Source: an uncultured Synergistales bacterium
Lineage (GTDB): Bacteria; Synergistota; Synergistia; Synergistales; Aminobacteriaceae
Direction: 5' to 3'
Length of the DNA stretch: 37,487 bases
Assembly (NCBI GenBank): GCA_905233525.1
Contig: CAJOEW010000004.1
Coordinates: 1 to 37,487 of the forward strand
Each line of letters starts with the position of its first letter. The stretch's first letter is position 1. Made by a program: the position numbers and the translations under genes. The notes below the pieces were generated by a model. The model searched no databases. It was not told the DNA's origin and was given only the letters and a program-made list of their open reading frames with translations. Shown piece by piece: positions 7,119 to 15,833 of this stretch.

Positions 7119-8217
7119 AGTATTGCTTGTAACTTTTCACGGTGCAAATTATGGAATGGCTTTGCAAAATTATGCGTTACAAAATGTTTTAAAATCATTC
7201 GGCCTTGAAGTTTATAATTTATTTGACAAAACACCGGTCAAAAATCGCTTTGTTTATGTTGCAAAAAAGATCGTTAAATTTTTTCTAGCGCTGTCAGGTG
7301 TAAAAAAATATCAGCCAGAATTTTCATCAACAAGAAAAGCACGCGATAAAAAAAATGATTCGTTTTATGAAAAATTCTTAGACAATAAAATATACATCAC
7401 TCGAAATTCCATTCTAGATCCTGATAATAAAGCCCGCTGGTCTGAATACGATTATGCCATAGTCGGTAGTGATATGGTGTGGCATTGGAGCGAAACTGAA
7501 GACGAATTTAAATATTATTATCTGGCGTTCGTTGAGCCTGAAAAAAGAATCAATTACGCTCCAAGCTTCGGCCTTTCAAAATATGCATTTGAAAATCAGG
7601 AATTACATAAAAAATATTTAGCTGAGTTCGAAAAATTATCCTGCCGTGAATCAAGCGGTTGCGAGTTGTTAAAAAATATGACCGGACGCGAAATTGTTAA
7701 CGTGCTTGATCCTTCAATGCTGCTTACTGTTGATGATTATAAGGCTATCGCTAAAAAACCTGATTATGAAATTCCTGAGCATTATGTCATATCGTACTTT
7801 ATCGAAGAGCTTTCAAAAGATGATAAACGCGATTATAAACATGTGATCGAAAAAGTTGCCGGCGGTTTGAAAAATATTGACGTGTTTAATCCAAATGAAA
7901 AAAAATATTTTGCTACGTCGCCTGATGAATGGTTATGGCTCATGGAACATGCTGATTTTATTTTTACAAATTCCTTTCACGGCGCTGTGTTCTCAATATT
8001 ATTTCATAAGCAGTTTATTTCGTTTGAACGCAGAGCCGGCGGTATGCATCAAAAAATTGAAGACTTGTTATCACGTTTTAATCTCAATAATAGAATTTAC
8101 AGAAATGACGCTAAGATCCCTGACGGTGATATCAATTATAAATTTGTTGACGAAAAATTAAACAGCTTCCGAATAATCTCAATGAATTATTTGCGCGATT
8201 GCCTGAATATAAAATAA
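7099..8217 (+). CDS. Polysaccharide pyruvyl transferase family protein, 5' end at a frame-shifting repeat
   Basis: The domain begins KVLLVTFHGANYGMALQNYALQ and continues with YDYAIVGSDMVWHW, NYAPSFG, CRESSGCELL, VLDPSMLL and FTNSFHGAVFSI, the recurring blocks of PF04230 (WcaK/CsaB-like). These enzymes transfer pyruvate ketals from PEP to sugars of capsule, EPS, LPS or cell-wall polymers. The open frame is 372 codons from a TTG at 7099 that lies within the repeat and has no SD. The only good SD+ATG (7054-7073) is in another frame and would join this frame if the repeat gained one unit or lost two. The gene stands alone between a terminator (6960) and another promoter (8225-8253), with no glycosyltransferases nearby. 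Family call is secure; the substrate is unknown. Confidence 0.85.
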   Translation: MSCPVRKVLLVTFHGANYGMALQNYALQNVLKSFGLEVYNLFDKTPVKNRFVYVAKKIVKFFLALSGVKKYQPEFSSTRKARDKKNDSFYEKFLDNKIYITRNSILDPDNKARWSEYDYAIVGSDMVWHWSETEDEFKYYYLAFVEPEKRINYAPSFGLSKYAFENQELHKKYLAEFEKLSCRESSGCELLKNMTGREIVNVLDPSMLLTVDDYKAIAKKPDYEIPEHYVISYFIEELSKDDKRDYKHVIEKVAGGLKNIDVFNPNEKKYFATSPDEWLWLMEHADFIFTNSFHGAVFSILFHKQFISFERRAGGMHQKIEDLLSRFNLNNRIYRNDAKIPDGDINYKFVDEKLNSFRIISMNYLRDCLNIK

Positions 8218-8224
8218 TAAGCCG

Positions 8225-8253
8225 TTAGTTAGATTTATGGCAGGATTTATAAT
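8225..8253 (+). promoter_or_regulatory. Probable promoter for the secreted TPR-protein gene
   Basis: TTAGTT (8225-8230), a 17-base spacer and a perfect TATAAT (8248-8253), 40 bases before the start at 8293. Confidence 0.55.
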
Positions 8254-8292
8254 AGCTCAAAATAAAAAACTCGCTGAAAGGATTTTTTTAGA

Positions 8293-10218
8293 ATGAGAAA
8301 ATTTTTTATAGTCCTGCTGATATTTTTTTTAAGTACTGAAATTTTATACGCAGCTCAGGCTCCAAGAGCTAACCTTGATGAATCTGAAACAGCTTTCACA
8401 AATGCTTATGTATATTTTTTGAACCGCGATTACTGGAATACTCAAACGTTTTTAGAAGAGGCTTTGAGCTTAAATACTTATCTCGTTGATTACTATTTAA
8501 TGACCGCCATAACTCAAGACAGAATGGGAAATGGATTAAATGCCGCCGCGTCATTAACAAGCTTTTTAGAAGTACGACCGCTCGACGCTTCAGCACCTCG
8601 TATCGCTGCAAGTTTAGCTGAACAAGACAGAATATTAGACGCTGTTTTAAATACTGCTCCGTTTTCCGTAAGTTGGAAGCTCGCAAGAACAGACGTTCAA
8701 AATTTATGGGAGACCGGTTACAGAAGACCTTTAAGTATAACCGGCATGGGTAAAATAAAATCTTTAGGCGAATTGGTCTGCATATCTGATACTTTCGGCG
8801 ATCGCGTTTATATCCGTCCAGGCTTGAGAGGTAAAAATCCTTTGCAGGTTTTCGCAGGTTATCAACGGCCTTTCAGAATAGTGGAAGTGCCTGAACCTGT
8901 AATAACAATTCCTAAGGGCGATAATACTTTTTATATATTCTCAAATTTCGGAGATGTATACGCCTTTCAAAATTTAAACACGATTGAAGATCCTGTATCT
9001 CCTGATTTAATTGGCTCTATACCTGCAAGAATAGTTACTGACGCTGAAATGTTATCATCAAGATATTTCGCAATATCAGATCCGGCTCAACGTAATATAG
9101 TTTTTTATAGAACAAGCGATTTAGAACCGTCTTATATATGGTCGCCAAAAGATAATCCTGATGAATTATTATTTGAACCTGTCGCAATTGAACGTTACGC
9201 CGAATGGTTAGCTATTGCAGACAGAGCTAATAATAGAGTGTACATGTTAAATATATCGACTCATGAATCTTTTGCTATAAATAATATTCCAAGGCCGCGC
9301 GATTTATTATGGTCGCCTCTCGGTGAATTGTTCGTATTAACTGAAAGCGGAAGCATTAAAGATTTTATAATAGATTTCGGCACTCGCTCATTCGCTGAAA
9401 ATAATTTAAACCAGCCTGAAAAATGGGACGATCTTAAAGGGATTTGGGCTTTGTTTCATTCTCCGACGGGTGAATTGCGTTGTATGGAGATTGGCGCGTC
9501 CGGTGTTGTTAACGCTCATATGAATCCGGAAAGACACGGCTCAATCGGATTTTTAAGCACGTACCGCCCATCTTTATCGGTTGAGACTGAAGGCCGTGAA
9601 AGCTTTATTATTAACGCAACATTTTCAACGCCGTTTATAGATTATGTACGAAAATCAAGACCTGTTGCACAAGCTGCTTGGAATGACCGTTCAATGCGTG
9701 CTAATGTTTCTTGGCAGCCTAAAGGAAATTTTGACGGACTTTTAATTTATAGAACTCTTCCGCGCGGTCAGTCTGTACCAATGAGTTTGCGTCCTGCTTC
9801 TGTTAAAGACGGCAGCGAAATAAGATCCGTGCTCTCTTCAAATTGGTTATTACACCGTGACACACTCACTAATATTATTATTGACTCGGCTATAAATTTC
9901 ACAGCGAATGAATTAAAAAATTTATTACACTTCTGTTTATTGAACGGATTGGAACTTGATATACTCGCAACTGAAACGCCGTCATTAGCTTTAACAAGAG
10001 CTTCAGGCTTCACAGGCGGCAAAACTATTTACGGACTACACAGCGATCCAGAATTATCCGCGCCGGATACTCACGTTCAAATTCAAATTCCTTTACCGTC
10101 TGAATTATCGTCATCAGGTTATCCAGGCCGGTCAATGTTAGCAGTTTATCTCGATTCAGGTTTAATACAATCACGCGCTTGGATGCCGTTATGGCCTGAT
10201 CTGTTTGAAGATAAATAG
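8293..10218 (+). CDS. Exported protein with TPR-like N-terminus and propeller-like region, function unknown
   Basis: The 641-residue product begins with a clear signal peptide (MRKFFIVLLIFFLSTEILYA, cleavage near AQA). Residues about 27-120 are helical and TPR-like (AYVYFLNRDYWNTQTFLEEAL, then YLMTAITQDRMGNGLNAAASLTSFLEV). Residues about 150-400 contain recurring beta blocks such as GDNTFYIFSNFGDVYAF, EWLAIADRANNRVYML and LLWSPLGELFVLTESG, which suggest NHL/YWTD-like propeller blades. The C-terminal third (about 430-640) looks like a separate domain, with DGLLIYRTLPRG and LDSGLIQSRAWMP. SD AAAGGA precedes the ATG. The next gene, also exported, lies 46 bases on. I do not recognise the family; an envelope or periplasmic scaffold role is a guess. 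Confidence 0.8.
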   Translation: MRKFFIVLLIFFLSTEILYAAQAPRANLDESETAFTNAYVYFLNRDYWNTQTFLEEALSLNTYLVDYYLMTAITQDRMGNGLNAAASLTSFLEVRPLDASAPRIAASLAEQDRILDAVLNTAPFSVSWKLARTDVQNLWETGYRRPLSITGMGKIKSLGELVCISDTFGDRVYIRPGLRGKNPLQVFAGYQRPFRIVEVPEPVITIPKGDNTFYIFSNFGDVYAFQNLNTIEDPVSPDLIGSIPARIVTDAEMLSSRYFAISDPAQRNIVFYRTSDLEPSYIWSPKDNPDELLFEPVAIERYAEWLAIADRANNRVYMLNISTHESFAINNIPRPRDLLWSPLGELFVLTESGSIKDFIIDFGTRSFAENNLNQPEKWDDLKGIWALFHSPTGELRCMEIGASGVVNAHMNPERHGSIGFLSTYRPSLSVETEGRESFIINATFSTPFIDYVRKSRPVAQAAWNDRSMRANVSWQPKGNFDGLLIYRTLPRGQSVPMSLRPASVKDGSEIRSVLSSNWLLHRDTLTNIIIDSAINFTANELKNLLHFCLLNGLELDILATETPSLALTRASGFTGGKTIYGLHSDPELSAPDTHVQIQIPLPSELSSSGYPGRSMLAVYLDSGLIQSRAWMPLWPDLFEDK

Positions 10219-10264
10219 TAATATATTAACGCTCGTGCAAATTTTTTAATGGAGTTGATTTTTT

Positions 10265-10960
10265 ATGCGTAAATTATTTTGTGTAATAGCTTTATTATTC
10301 GCGCTCGCAACGTCTGTAAATGCTGAGTTGAAAGGCTGGCAGGATCCTGACTGCAATCCTGGTGGACTGCATAAAATTTTTATAGAGCCTGTAAAATTTA
10401 ATCTCAATGCCGGCGATAATTTGATGCCTCCTAAAAAACAACAGGTCGAGCTTGCTTCATGGGCGGTTGACGAATCTATTAAATCTCTCAGAAAAAACAG
10501 ACCAGTCGTTAAAAATTATACTGACTTGTTAAAAGATCTCACGTTCATTTACAGCAGCCTGGATCCTAGAAATTTTCATGAAGTCGTTAAAAAATCTAAT
10601 GAGACCGGCTATCAGGCTTTTATAAGAATCGATATCGAGCAGGAATTTAAATACGAACATGTCCCTGAAACTACACGCACATACACAGAATATAAAGACA
10701 TTAACGAATATGACCGCAACGGAAAATTGATCAGAACAACCAGAATCCCATTTGAGAAAACTGAAACCGTACCGGCTCATGACGTGAAATATTTACATAC
10801 AATTTGTAAATCATGGCTCTTTAACACAGATATAAAAGACCGCGATCACAAAGCTGCAGCTGAATATAATTTATACCGCGAATATCAGGGCGGCGATGTC
10901 ATGAAAGTCGTAGAGAACGCAATTAGAGCATGTGTTAAAAAAATGCTGACAGGTAAATAA
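10265..10960 (+). CDS. Exported protein of unknown function
   Basis: The 231 residues start with a signal peptide (MRKLFCVIALLFALATSVNA, cleavage before ELKGW). The mature part has alternating strands and helices (KIFIEPVKFNLNAGD, QVELASWAVDESIKSLRK, NETGYQAFIRIDIEQEF) and a charged central stretch with TYTEYKDINEYDRNGKLIRTTRIP. The layout recalls small envelope proteins that assemble like lipoproteins (DUF4136-like), but there is no lipobox and I would not assign a family. The SD GGAG is 10 bases before the ATG. It is probably co-transcribed with the preceding exported protein. Confidence 0.75.
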   Translation: MRKLFCVIALLFALATSVNAELKGWQDPDCNPGGLHKIFIEPVKFNLNAGDNLMPPKKQQVELASWAVDESIKSLRKNRPVVKNYTDLLKDLTFIYSSLDPRNFHEVVKKSNETGYQAFIRIDIEQEFKYEHVPETTRTYTEYKDINEYDRNGKLIRTTRIPFEKTETVPAHDVKYLHTICKSWLFNTDIKDRDHKAAAEYNLYREYQGGDVMKVVENAIRACVKKMLTGK

Positions 10961-11000
10961 GCAAATTAGCCCTGAAAAAATTTTAAGGTTTGTGCACGGG

Positions 11001-11009
11001 TGATATACT
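11001..11009 (+). promoter_or_regulatory. Extended -10 promoter of the asd-hom-lysC operon
   Basis: TGATATACT (11001-11009) matches an extended -10 (TG-N-TATACT), 40 bases before the asd start. I see no convincing -35, as expected for this class. Confidence 0.5.
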
Positions 11010-11049
11010 ACCAGAAAATTTTTAATTGCTTTACAGGAGTTTTTATTAC

Positions 11050-12132
11050 ATGAAAAAATATAACGTCGGAATTTTAGGAGCTACCGGCATGGTTGGACAG
11101 AGATTTATTCAGATTTTACACAATCACGCCTGGTTTAATATAACTGAGATCGCAGCAAGCCCTAACAGCGCCGGTAAAACTTATCAGGAAGCTATGCAGG
11201 GACGCTGGTTACTTGATGAGCCTGTACCTGAAAACGTTAAGGACATGAAATTAAAGGACGTAAATAATATTAACGAGATCGCTAAAAATGTTGATTTCGT
11301 TTTCAGCGCGGTTAACCTCTCAAAAGATGAGATCAAAAAAATTGAAGAGGATTATGCACGCCACGAGATACCTGTAGTTTCAAATAACAGCGCTCACAGA
11401 TGGACACCAGATGTACCGATGATCATTCCTGAAATAAATCCTGAACACGCCGAAATTATTAACGCTCAAAAAAAACGTTTAGGCACTTCAAAAGGATTTA
11501 TCGCCGTAAAGCCTAATTGTTCAATTCAGAGTTATACGCCTGCTCTAGCTGCCTGGAAAGAATTTCAGCCTTATGAAGTAATCGTAACAACATATCAGGC
11601 AATTTCAGGCGCTGGAAAAAATTTTGATACATGGCCGGAAATGAAAGGCAATATAATCCCGTTCATATCAGGTGAAGAGGAAAAATCAGAGAAAGAACCG
11701 TTAAGGATATTCGGCCGTATTGAAAATAATATTATCGTTCCGGCTGAAGAACCTGTCATATCTGCTCAATGCGTCCGCGTGCCTGTTTTATATGGTCATA
11801 CGGCTGCAACGTTCGTTAAATTTAAAAAGAAGCCTGAAAATAAAGATGTTCTGATCGAAAAATTAAGAACGTTTAAAGGCGTTCCGCAGGATTTAAAATT
11901 ACCGAGCGCACCTGAGAATTTTATTAAATATTTCGATGAAGATAACCGGCCTCAAGTTGCTTTAGATGTCAATTACGGCGGCGGCATGGGTGTAACGTTC
12001 GGGCGTTTGCGTGAAGATAATATTTATGATTATAAATTCGTCGGACTCTCTCATAACACATTAAGAGGTGCTGCTGGCGGTGCTGTTGAATGTGCTGAAT
12101 TATTGGCTGCTCAGGGGTATATATCGAAATGA
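11050..12132 (+). CDS. asd: Aspartate-semialdehyde dehydrogenase
   Basis: I start at the ATG at 11050 (MKKYNVGILGATGMVGQRF) because CAGGAG lies 10 bases before it; an upstream ATG at 11026 would precede this SD. The 360 residues show the NADP-binding GATGMVG loop, the catalytic Cys in KPNCSIQS, YQAISGAGK, VRVPVLYGHTA, and a C-terminal SHNTLRGAAGGAV. Insert pattern and length are of the archaeal/fungal-type ASADH rather than the E. coli type. The enzyme reduces aspartyl phosphate to the semialdehyde, the branch-point intermediate for threonine, methionine, lysine and diaminopimelate. Its stop overlaps the hom start (ATGA). Confidence 0.93.
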   Translation: MKKYNVGILGATGMVGQRFIQILHNHAWFNITEIAASPNSAGKTYQEAMQGRWLLDEPVPENVKDMKLKDVNNINEIAKNVDFVFSAVNLSKDEIKKIEEDYARHEIPVVSNNSAHRWTPDVPMIIPEINPEHAEIINAQKKRLGTSKGFIAVKPNCSIQSYTPALAAWKEFQPYEVIVTTYQAISGAGKNFDTWPEMKGNIIPFISGEEEKSEKEPLRIFGRIENNIIVPAEEPVISAQCVRVPVLYGHTAATFVKFKKKPENKDVLIEKLRTFKGVPQDLKLPSAPENFIKYFDEDNRPQVALDVNYGGGMGVTFGRLREDNIYDYKFVGLSHNTLRGAAGGAVECAELLAAQGYISK

Positions 12133-13304
12133 TTAGTATTGCTGTCTTAGGTTATGGAACTGTCGGAAGCGGAGTCGTTGATGTCGTAAAAAATAATTGC
12201 GCTCAAATTAAAAATACTCTCGGCGATGATGTAAAAGTTAAATACGTTTTAGATATACGCGAGTTTGAAAATTTGCCTGAGCTTGTTCACGACATAAATA
12301 TTATTCTTAATGATCCTGATATAAAAATCGTCTGTGAAACAATGGGCGGTAAAAAACCTGCGTTTGAATTTACAAAATCAGCTCTTGAGCGCGGCATTTC
12401 AGTGTGTACATCAAATAAAGAATTAGTCGATGCTCACGGCGTTGAATTAAGCAACATCGCACGCGAAAATAATTGCAGCTATTTATTTGAAGCTAGTGTA
12501 GGCGGCGGCATTCCAATTTTAAGGGCGTTGCGTGAAGCTTGCGGACAGGAAAAAATTACGGCTGTAATCGGAATTTTAAACGGAACTTGCAATTATATTT
12601 TAACTAAAATGAAATCCGGCGTTGATTTTGAGGACGCTCTTAAAGAAGCTCAAGAAAAAGGCTTTGCAGAACGTAATCCATCAGCAGACGTTGAAGGCCA
12701 TGACACTGCACGCAAGATCGCTATTTTGGCCTCACTCGTTTCAGGTAAGCGCGTTTCATATGAAAATATCGTGTGTGAAGGAATTACAGGTATTACAGCA
12801 CGCGATTTTAAATACGCTGAAAAATTATCAATGTCCGTTAAATTATTAGGATTATTTGAGCCTGAGAATAAATTTATTTTGACAGCGCCTTTTTTAATTC
12901 CGTCTGAACACGCTTTATATAATATTAACGGCGTTTTTAACGGTATTTTGATTCGCGGCAATATGGTTGATGATTTAATGTTCTATGGACGCGGAGCCGG
13001 TAAACTTCCTACAGCGAGCGCCGTTGTTGCTGACGTTATAGAATGTGCACGCGAAAATAAAAATATTCCTAACGGCTTGTCACCTGAAATTTTAACGCTT
13101 GGCGATATAAATAACCGTTCATGCAAATTTTTCGTAAGAGTAAATAATAAGGCTAAAGCTCTTGAGAATTTTAATAATATAACTGAAATTGACTGCGGCT
13201 TTGATGATGAGTTTGCTTTTATTACTGAACCTATGACCGGATTTGAATTTGATAAAAAAATTTCGGACGTAGGCTTGAAAAATAAATTGAGGTTGCTCTC
13301 ATGA
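12129..13304 (+). CDS. hom: Homoserine dehydrogenase
   Basis: The 391 residues carry an N-terminal Rossmann GYGTVGSGVVDVV, CTSNKELVDAHG, the family block ASVGGGIPILRALREA, GILNGTCNYILTKM, ADVEGHDTARKIAILA with the catalytic Asp/Lys region, and YGRGAGKLPTASAVVAD. It reduces aspartate semialdehyde to homoserine. Many bacterial enzymes have a C-terminal ACT domain (total about 430 residues); here only about 50 residues follow the catalytic domain and they look too short for a full ACT domain, so threonine feedback may act elsewhere. It overlaps asd by ATGA and lysC in the same way. Confidence 0.94.
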   Translation: MISIAVLGYGTVGSGVVDVVKNNCAQIKNTLGDDVKVKYVLDIREFENLPELVHDINIILNDPDIKIVCETMGGKKPAFEFTKSALERGISVCTSNKELVDAHGVELSNIARENNCSYLFEASVGGGIPILRALREACGQEKITAVIGILNGTCNYILTKMKSGVDFEDALKEAQEKGFAERNPSADVEGHDTARKIAILASLVSGKRVSYENIVCEGITGITARDFKYAEKLSMSVKLLGLFEPENKFILTAPFLIPSEHALYNINGVFNGILIRGNMVDDLMFYGRGAGKLPTASAVVADVIECARENKNIPNGLSPEILTLGDINNRSCKFFVRVNNKAKALENFNNITEIDCGFDDEFAFITEPMTGFEFDKKISDVGLKNKLRLLS

Positions 13305-14623
13305 TGAAAAAAGTTGTGAAATTCGGCGGAAGTTCTTTAGCTGACGCTGATCAATTTGCTAAAGTCAAAAATATTATCATGGCTGACAGCGATCGGGCGT
13401 TCGTTGTTCCGTCTGCTCCTGGCAAGAGATTCAACGGCGATATAAAAATTACTGATTTGTTATACGAATGCTTTGAGCTTGCTAACGAAGGGAAAAATTT
13501 TTATGAACCTTTTCAGGCAATTAAAGACAGATATAACGGAATAATTCAGGCATTGAATTTAAATATGTCGCTCGCTGATGATTTTAATGCCATCGAAGAA
13601 AATTTATTAAACTCTCCTCAACGCGATTATATTGCTTCACGCGGCGAATATCTTAACGGCAGGATCATGGCTGAATATTTAGGACGCGAATTTATAGATC
13701 CTAAAGACTATATATTTTTTGACGAAGCCGGAAATTATGATCATGCTAAAACTATTCCGGCGTTGGGTGCTCGTCTTGAAAATCTTGACGGCGCTGTTAT
13801 ACCAGGATTTTACGGCAGCGATATTAACGGCAATGTAAAAACATTTTCGCGCGGAGGTTCTGATATTACCGGCTCAATAGTTGCAAGCGCGTGTAATGCA
13901 AGCGTATATGAAAACTGGACGGACGTTTCAGGATTGTTAATGGCTGATCCTAAAATCGTAAGCAGTCCTGCCGTCATAAACAGTATTACGTATAAAGAGC
14001 TTAGAGAACTTGCTTATATGGGTGCCAGCGTTATGCATGAAGATGCGATTTTTCCTGTTAAGCGCGCTGGTATTCCGATTAACATACGCAACACAAATAA
14101 GCCCGATGACGCTGGAACATGGATCGTAGAAAATACGGCCAAACGTTCAAAATATATAATCACGGGAATTTCTGGACGTAAGGATTTTTGTTCAGTTATT
14201 ATTGCAAAAGATTTAATGCATTCTGAAGTCGGATTCTGTCGTAAAGTTATTCAAGCCTTCGAAGAAAGCGGAATCTCAATTGAGCATATGCCTTCCGGAA
14301 TTGATACAATGACTGTAGTTGTACAGGAAAATAAATTTATTGATAAAGAGCAGCAGGTTTTAAACAGGATCTCAAAATCCGTATCAGCTGACAGTATTGA
14401 CGTAGAGGCCGGCGTAGCTTTAATAGCAGTTGTCGGGCGCGGTATGAGAATGCAGAGCGGAACAGCAGCAAAAATTTTTACAGCACTGTCAGAAGCACGC
14501 GTTAATGTCCGAATGATCGATCAAGGAGCTTCAGAATTAAATATCATTGTCGGTGTAGCCAATGAAGATTTTGAACGCGCTGTAAGATCTATATATCATA
14601 TTTTCGTAGACAACGGACATTAA
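13301..14623 (+). CDS. lysC: Aspartate kinase (monofunctional)
   Basis: The 440 residues begin MMKKVVKFGGSSLADADQF with the amino-acid kinase KFGGSS motif. SRGEYLNGRIMAEYLG, FSRGGSDITGSIVA and DVSGLLMADPKIV complete the kinase domain, and two ACT-type regulatory segments follow from about residue 285 (ITGISGRKDFCSVII...; VALIAVVGRGM). It phosphorylates aspartate, the first step of the pathway, so asd-hom-lysC provides aspartate-to-homoserine plus the branch to DAP/lysine. ATG 13301 overlaps the hom stop; the second ATG at 13304 is equally possible. A strong terminator follows. Confidence 0.94.
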   Translation: MMKKVVKFGGSSLADADQFAKVKNIIMADSDRAFVVPSAPGKRFNGDIKITDLLYECFELANEGKNFYEPFQAIKDRYNGIIQALNLNMSLADDFNAIEENLLNSPQRDYIASRGEYLNGRIMAEYLGREFIDPKDYIFFDEAGNYDHAKTIPALGARLENLDGAVIPGFYGSDINGNVKTFSRGGSDITGSIVASACNASVYENWTDVSGLLMADPKIVSSPAVINSITYKELRELAYMGASVMHEDAIFPVKRAGIPINIRNTNKPDDAGTWIVENTAKRSKYIITGISGRKDFCSVIIAKDLMHSEVGFCRKVIQAFEESGISIEHMPSGIDTMTVVVQENKFIDKEQQVLNRISKSVSADSIDVEAGVALIAVVGRGMRMQSGTAAKIFTALSEARVNVRMIDQGASELNIIVGVANEDFERAVRSIYHIFVDNGH

Positions 14624-14658
14624 AAAAATTTTGTGATCAATATCTATTTTCAAGACAT

Positions 14659-14689
14659 CCGGAAGTTTTATGGGCTTCCGGTTTTTTTT
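14659..14689 (+). terminator. Strong rho-independent terminator after lysC
   Basis: CCGGAAG (14659-14665) and CTTCCGG (14675-14681) form a perfect 7-bp stem with a 9-base loop, followed by eight T residues. Confidence 0.93.
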
Positions 14690-14730
14690 ATACTTGAAAA
14701 CATAAATGCTTACTAAAAAAATAATTGTGT

Positions 14731-14736
14731 TATAAT
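14731..14736 (+). promoter_or_regulatory. -10 box for tRNA-Leu/rpsT
   Basis: A perfect TATAAT sits 22 bases before the tRNA-Leu 5' end. No good -35 is seen at 16-18 bases. Confidence 0.5.
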
Positions 14737-14758
14737 ACGGCGCGTGATTGAATTCCGA

Positions 14759-14844
14759 GCCGGGGTGGCGGAATGGCAGACGCAGTAGACTCAAAATCTA
14801 CCGGGTGCAAGCTCGTGGGGGTTCAAGTCCCCCCTCCGGCACCA
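14759..14844 (+). tRNA. tRNA-Leu (anticodon CAA)
   Basis: This is a class II tRNA. The acceptor GCCGGGG pairs with CTCCGGC (one G-U), the anticodon stem GTAGA/TCTAC encloses CTCAAAA (anticodon CAA, reads TTG), a long variable arm follows (CGGGTGCAAGCTCGTG), then the T arm with GTTCAAGTC. Discriminator A and CCA are encoded. It lies 23 bases before rpsT and is probably on the same transcript. Confidence 0.96.
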
Positions 14845-14867
14845 AAATATTTTTTCAGGGGTGCAAT

Positions 14868-15134
14868 ATGCCAAATAAGAAATCAGCTGAAAGACGCGTA
14901 AGAATCGCAGAACGTAACAGGTTATATAACAAACAGTGGACATCAAGATGCAAGACAGCCGTTAAAAAAATGTTGGCTTCAGCAGATGCAAATGACATTG
15001 AGGCAGCTAAAAATAATTTTAATATCGCTCAGAGCGTCATTGATAAAGCAGTCGTTAAAGGTGTCATGCATAAAAATACAGCGACTCGCAGAAAAAAATT
15101 GATGGCAAAACATTTAAAAGCTTTAACAGCATAA
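14868..15134 (+). CDS. rpsT: 30S ribosomal protein S20
   Basis: The 88 residues begin MPNKKSAERRVRIAERNRLYNKQ and end NTATRRKKLMAKHLKAL, which is S20 throughout: basic and all-helical. It binds 16S rRNA in the 30S body. AGGGGTG precedes the ATG by a few bases; the start gives the family's usual length. A longer in-frame extension through the tRNA gene is not coding. Confidence 0.96.
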   Translation: MPNKKSAERRVRIAERNRLYNKQWTSRCKTAVKKMLASADANDIEAAKNNFNIAQSVIDKAVVKGVMHKNTATRRKKLMAKHLKALTA

Positions 15135-15173
15135 GCATAAATTAAAAGCAAGGCAACAATATACGCAGTAAAA

Positions 15174-15210
15174 TCCCTCTCTGTAATGAACAACGGCGAG
15201 GGAAATTTTT
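15174..15210 (+). terminator. Probable terminator after rpsT
   Basis: TCCCTC (15174-15179) and GAGGGA (15198-15203) form a 6-bp stem with an 18-base loop, followed by AATTTTT. It is modest in strength. Confidence 0.55.
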
Positions 15211-15275
15211 GTATCTAAATAAAATAAAAGCGCGTTCACATAAACAAAACATACAATTAAAAGGAGCAATATCTC

Positions 15276-15683
15276 ATGAGTAAAACACATAAACAAATTA
15301 TGGAAGACTTTAAAATTATGATTAACACCAATGATTTAAATTTAGCCGAAAAGATTATAGCTTCCGATGCAGAATTTCAAAGCCTTACATCTGATGAGCT
15401 TCTGTACGGCGGTAAAGGTTATCTCTCTGTTGTTGAATTCATGCGTAAAAGCTTTTCTGATATCCATTGGGAATTTGAAGACATGGCCGCAGAAGGTAAT
15501 AAAATTGCTGTGAGCTGGATATGTTCGGGAACACATGACGGCGATTTTATGGGAATGCCTCCTACTGGTAAAAAATTCTCGTTTCGTTGTATGAACTTCT
15601 ATTATTTCAATGATGAAGGCAAAATTATAAAAGATGTCGCAGCTGAAGGTATGGCAGGCTTGTTAAAAGCTTTGAACGGCTAA
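15276..15683 (+). CDS. SnoaL-like ester cyclase/NTF2-fold protein
   Basis: The 135 residues have the SnoaL-like pattern: a helical N-terminus, GGKGYLSVVEFMRKSFSDIHWEFEDMAAEGNKIAVSW, GTHDGDFMGMPPTGKKFSF and NFYYFNDEGKIIKD. The GxFxGxPPTGK block is typical of the family, which forms small NTF2-like barrels in the cytosol. Members range from polyketide cyclases to proteins of unknown role; no polyketide genes are near, so the substrate is unknown. AAAGGAG precedes the ATG. Confidence 0.8.
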   Translation: MSKTHKQIMEDFKIMINTNDLNLAEKIIASDAEFQSLTSDELLYGGKGYLSVVEFMRKSFSDIHWEFEDMAAEGNKIAVSWICSGTHDGDFMGMPPTGKKFSFRCMNFYYFNDEGKIIKDVAAEGMAGLLKALNG

Positions 15684-15729
15684 AATTCACGCACTCAAAA
15701 TAATTTTATTACTCGCAAAAAAATCTCTC

Positions 15730-15758
15730 TTGCAAAAATAAAAACTCTGTTGTAATAT
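15730..15758 (+). promoter_or_regulatory. groESL promoter
   Basis: TTGCAA (15730-15735), a 17-base spacer and TAATAT (15753-15758) place the transcript start a few bases before the CIRCE element. Confidence 0.75.
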
Positions 15759-15775
15759 TCCGCGCGTCGTTTTGA

Positions 15776-15802
15776 TTAGCACTCTTTAAAGTTGAGTGCC
15801 AT
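15776..15802 (+). promoter_or_regulatory. CIRCE operator (HrcA binding site)
   Basis: TTAGCACTC (15776-15784), nine bases, then GAGTGCCAT (15794-15802). The left arm is perfect to consensus. The right arm keeps GAGTGC and departs at the last three bases (CAT instead of TAA). Its position just after the promoter and before groES fits HrcA repression that is relieved by heat or GroEL titration. Confidence 0.92.
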
Positions 15803-15833
15803 TAACTGAAAAATATTAGGAGGATTATAAAAA

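Noticed and set aside
14748-15134. Long form of S20 starting upstream and reading through the tRNA
   Set aside because: The extension translates tRNA-Leu; S20 begins at ATG 14868 with its own SD and normal length.
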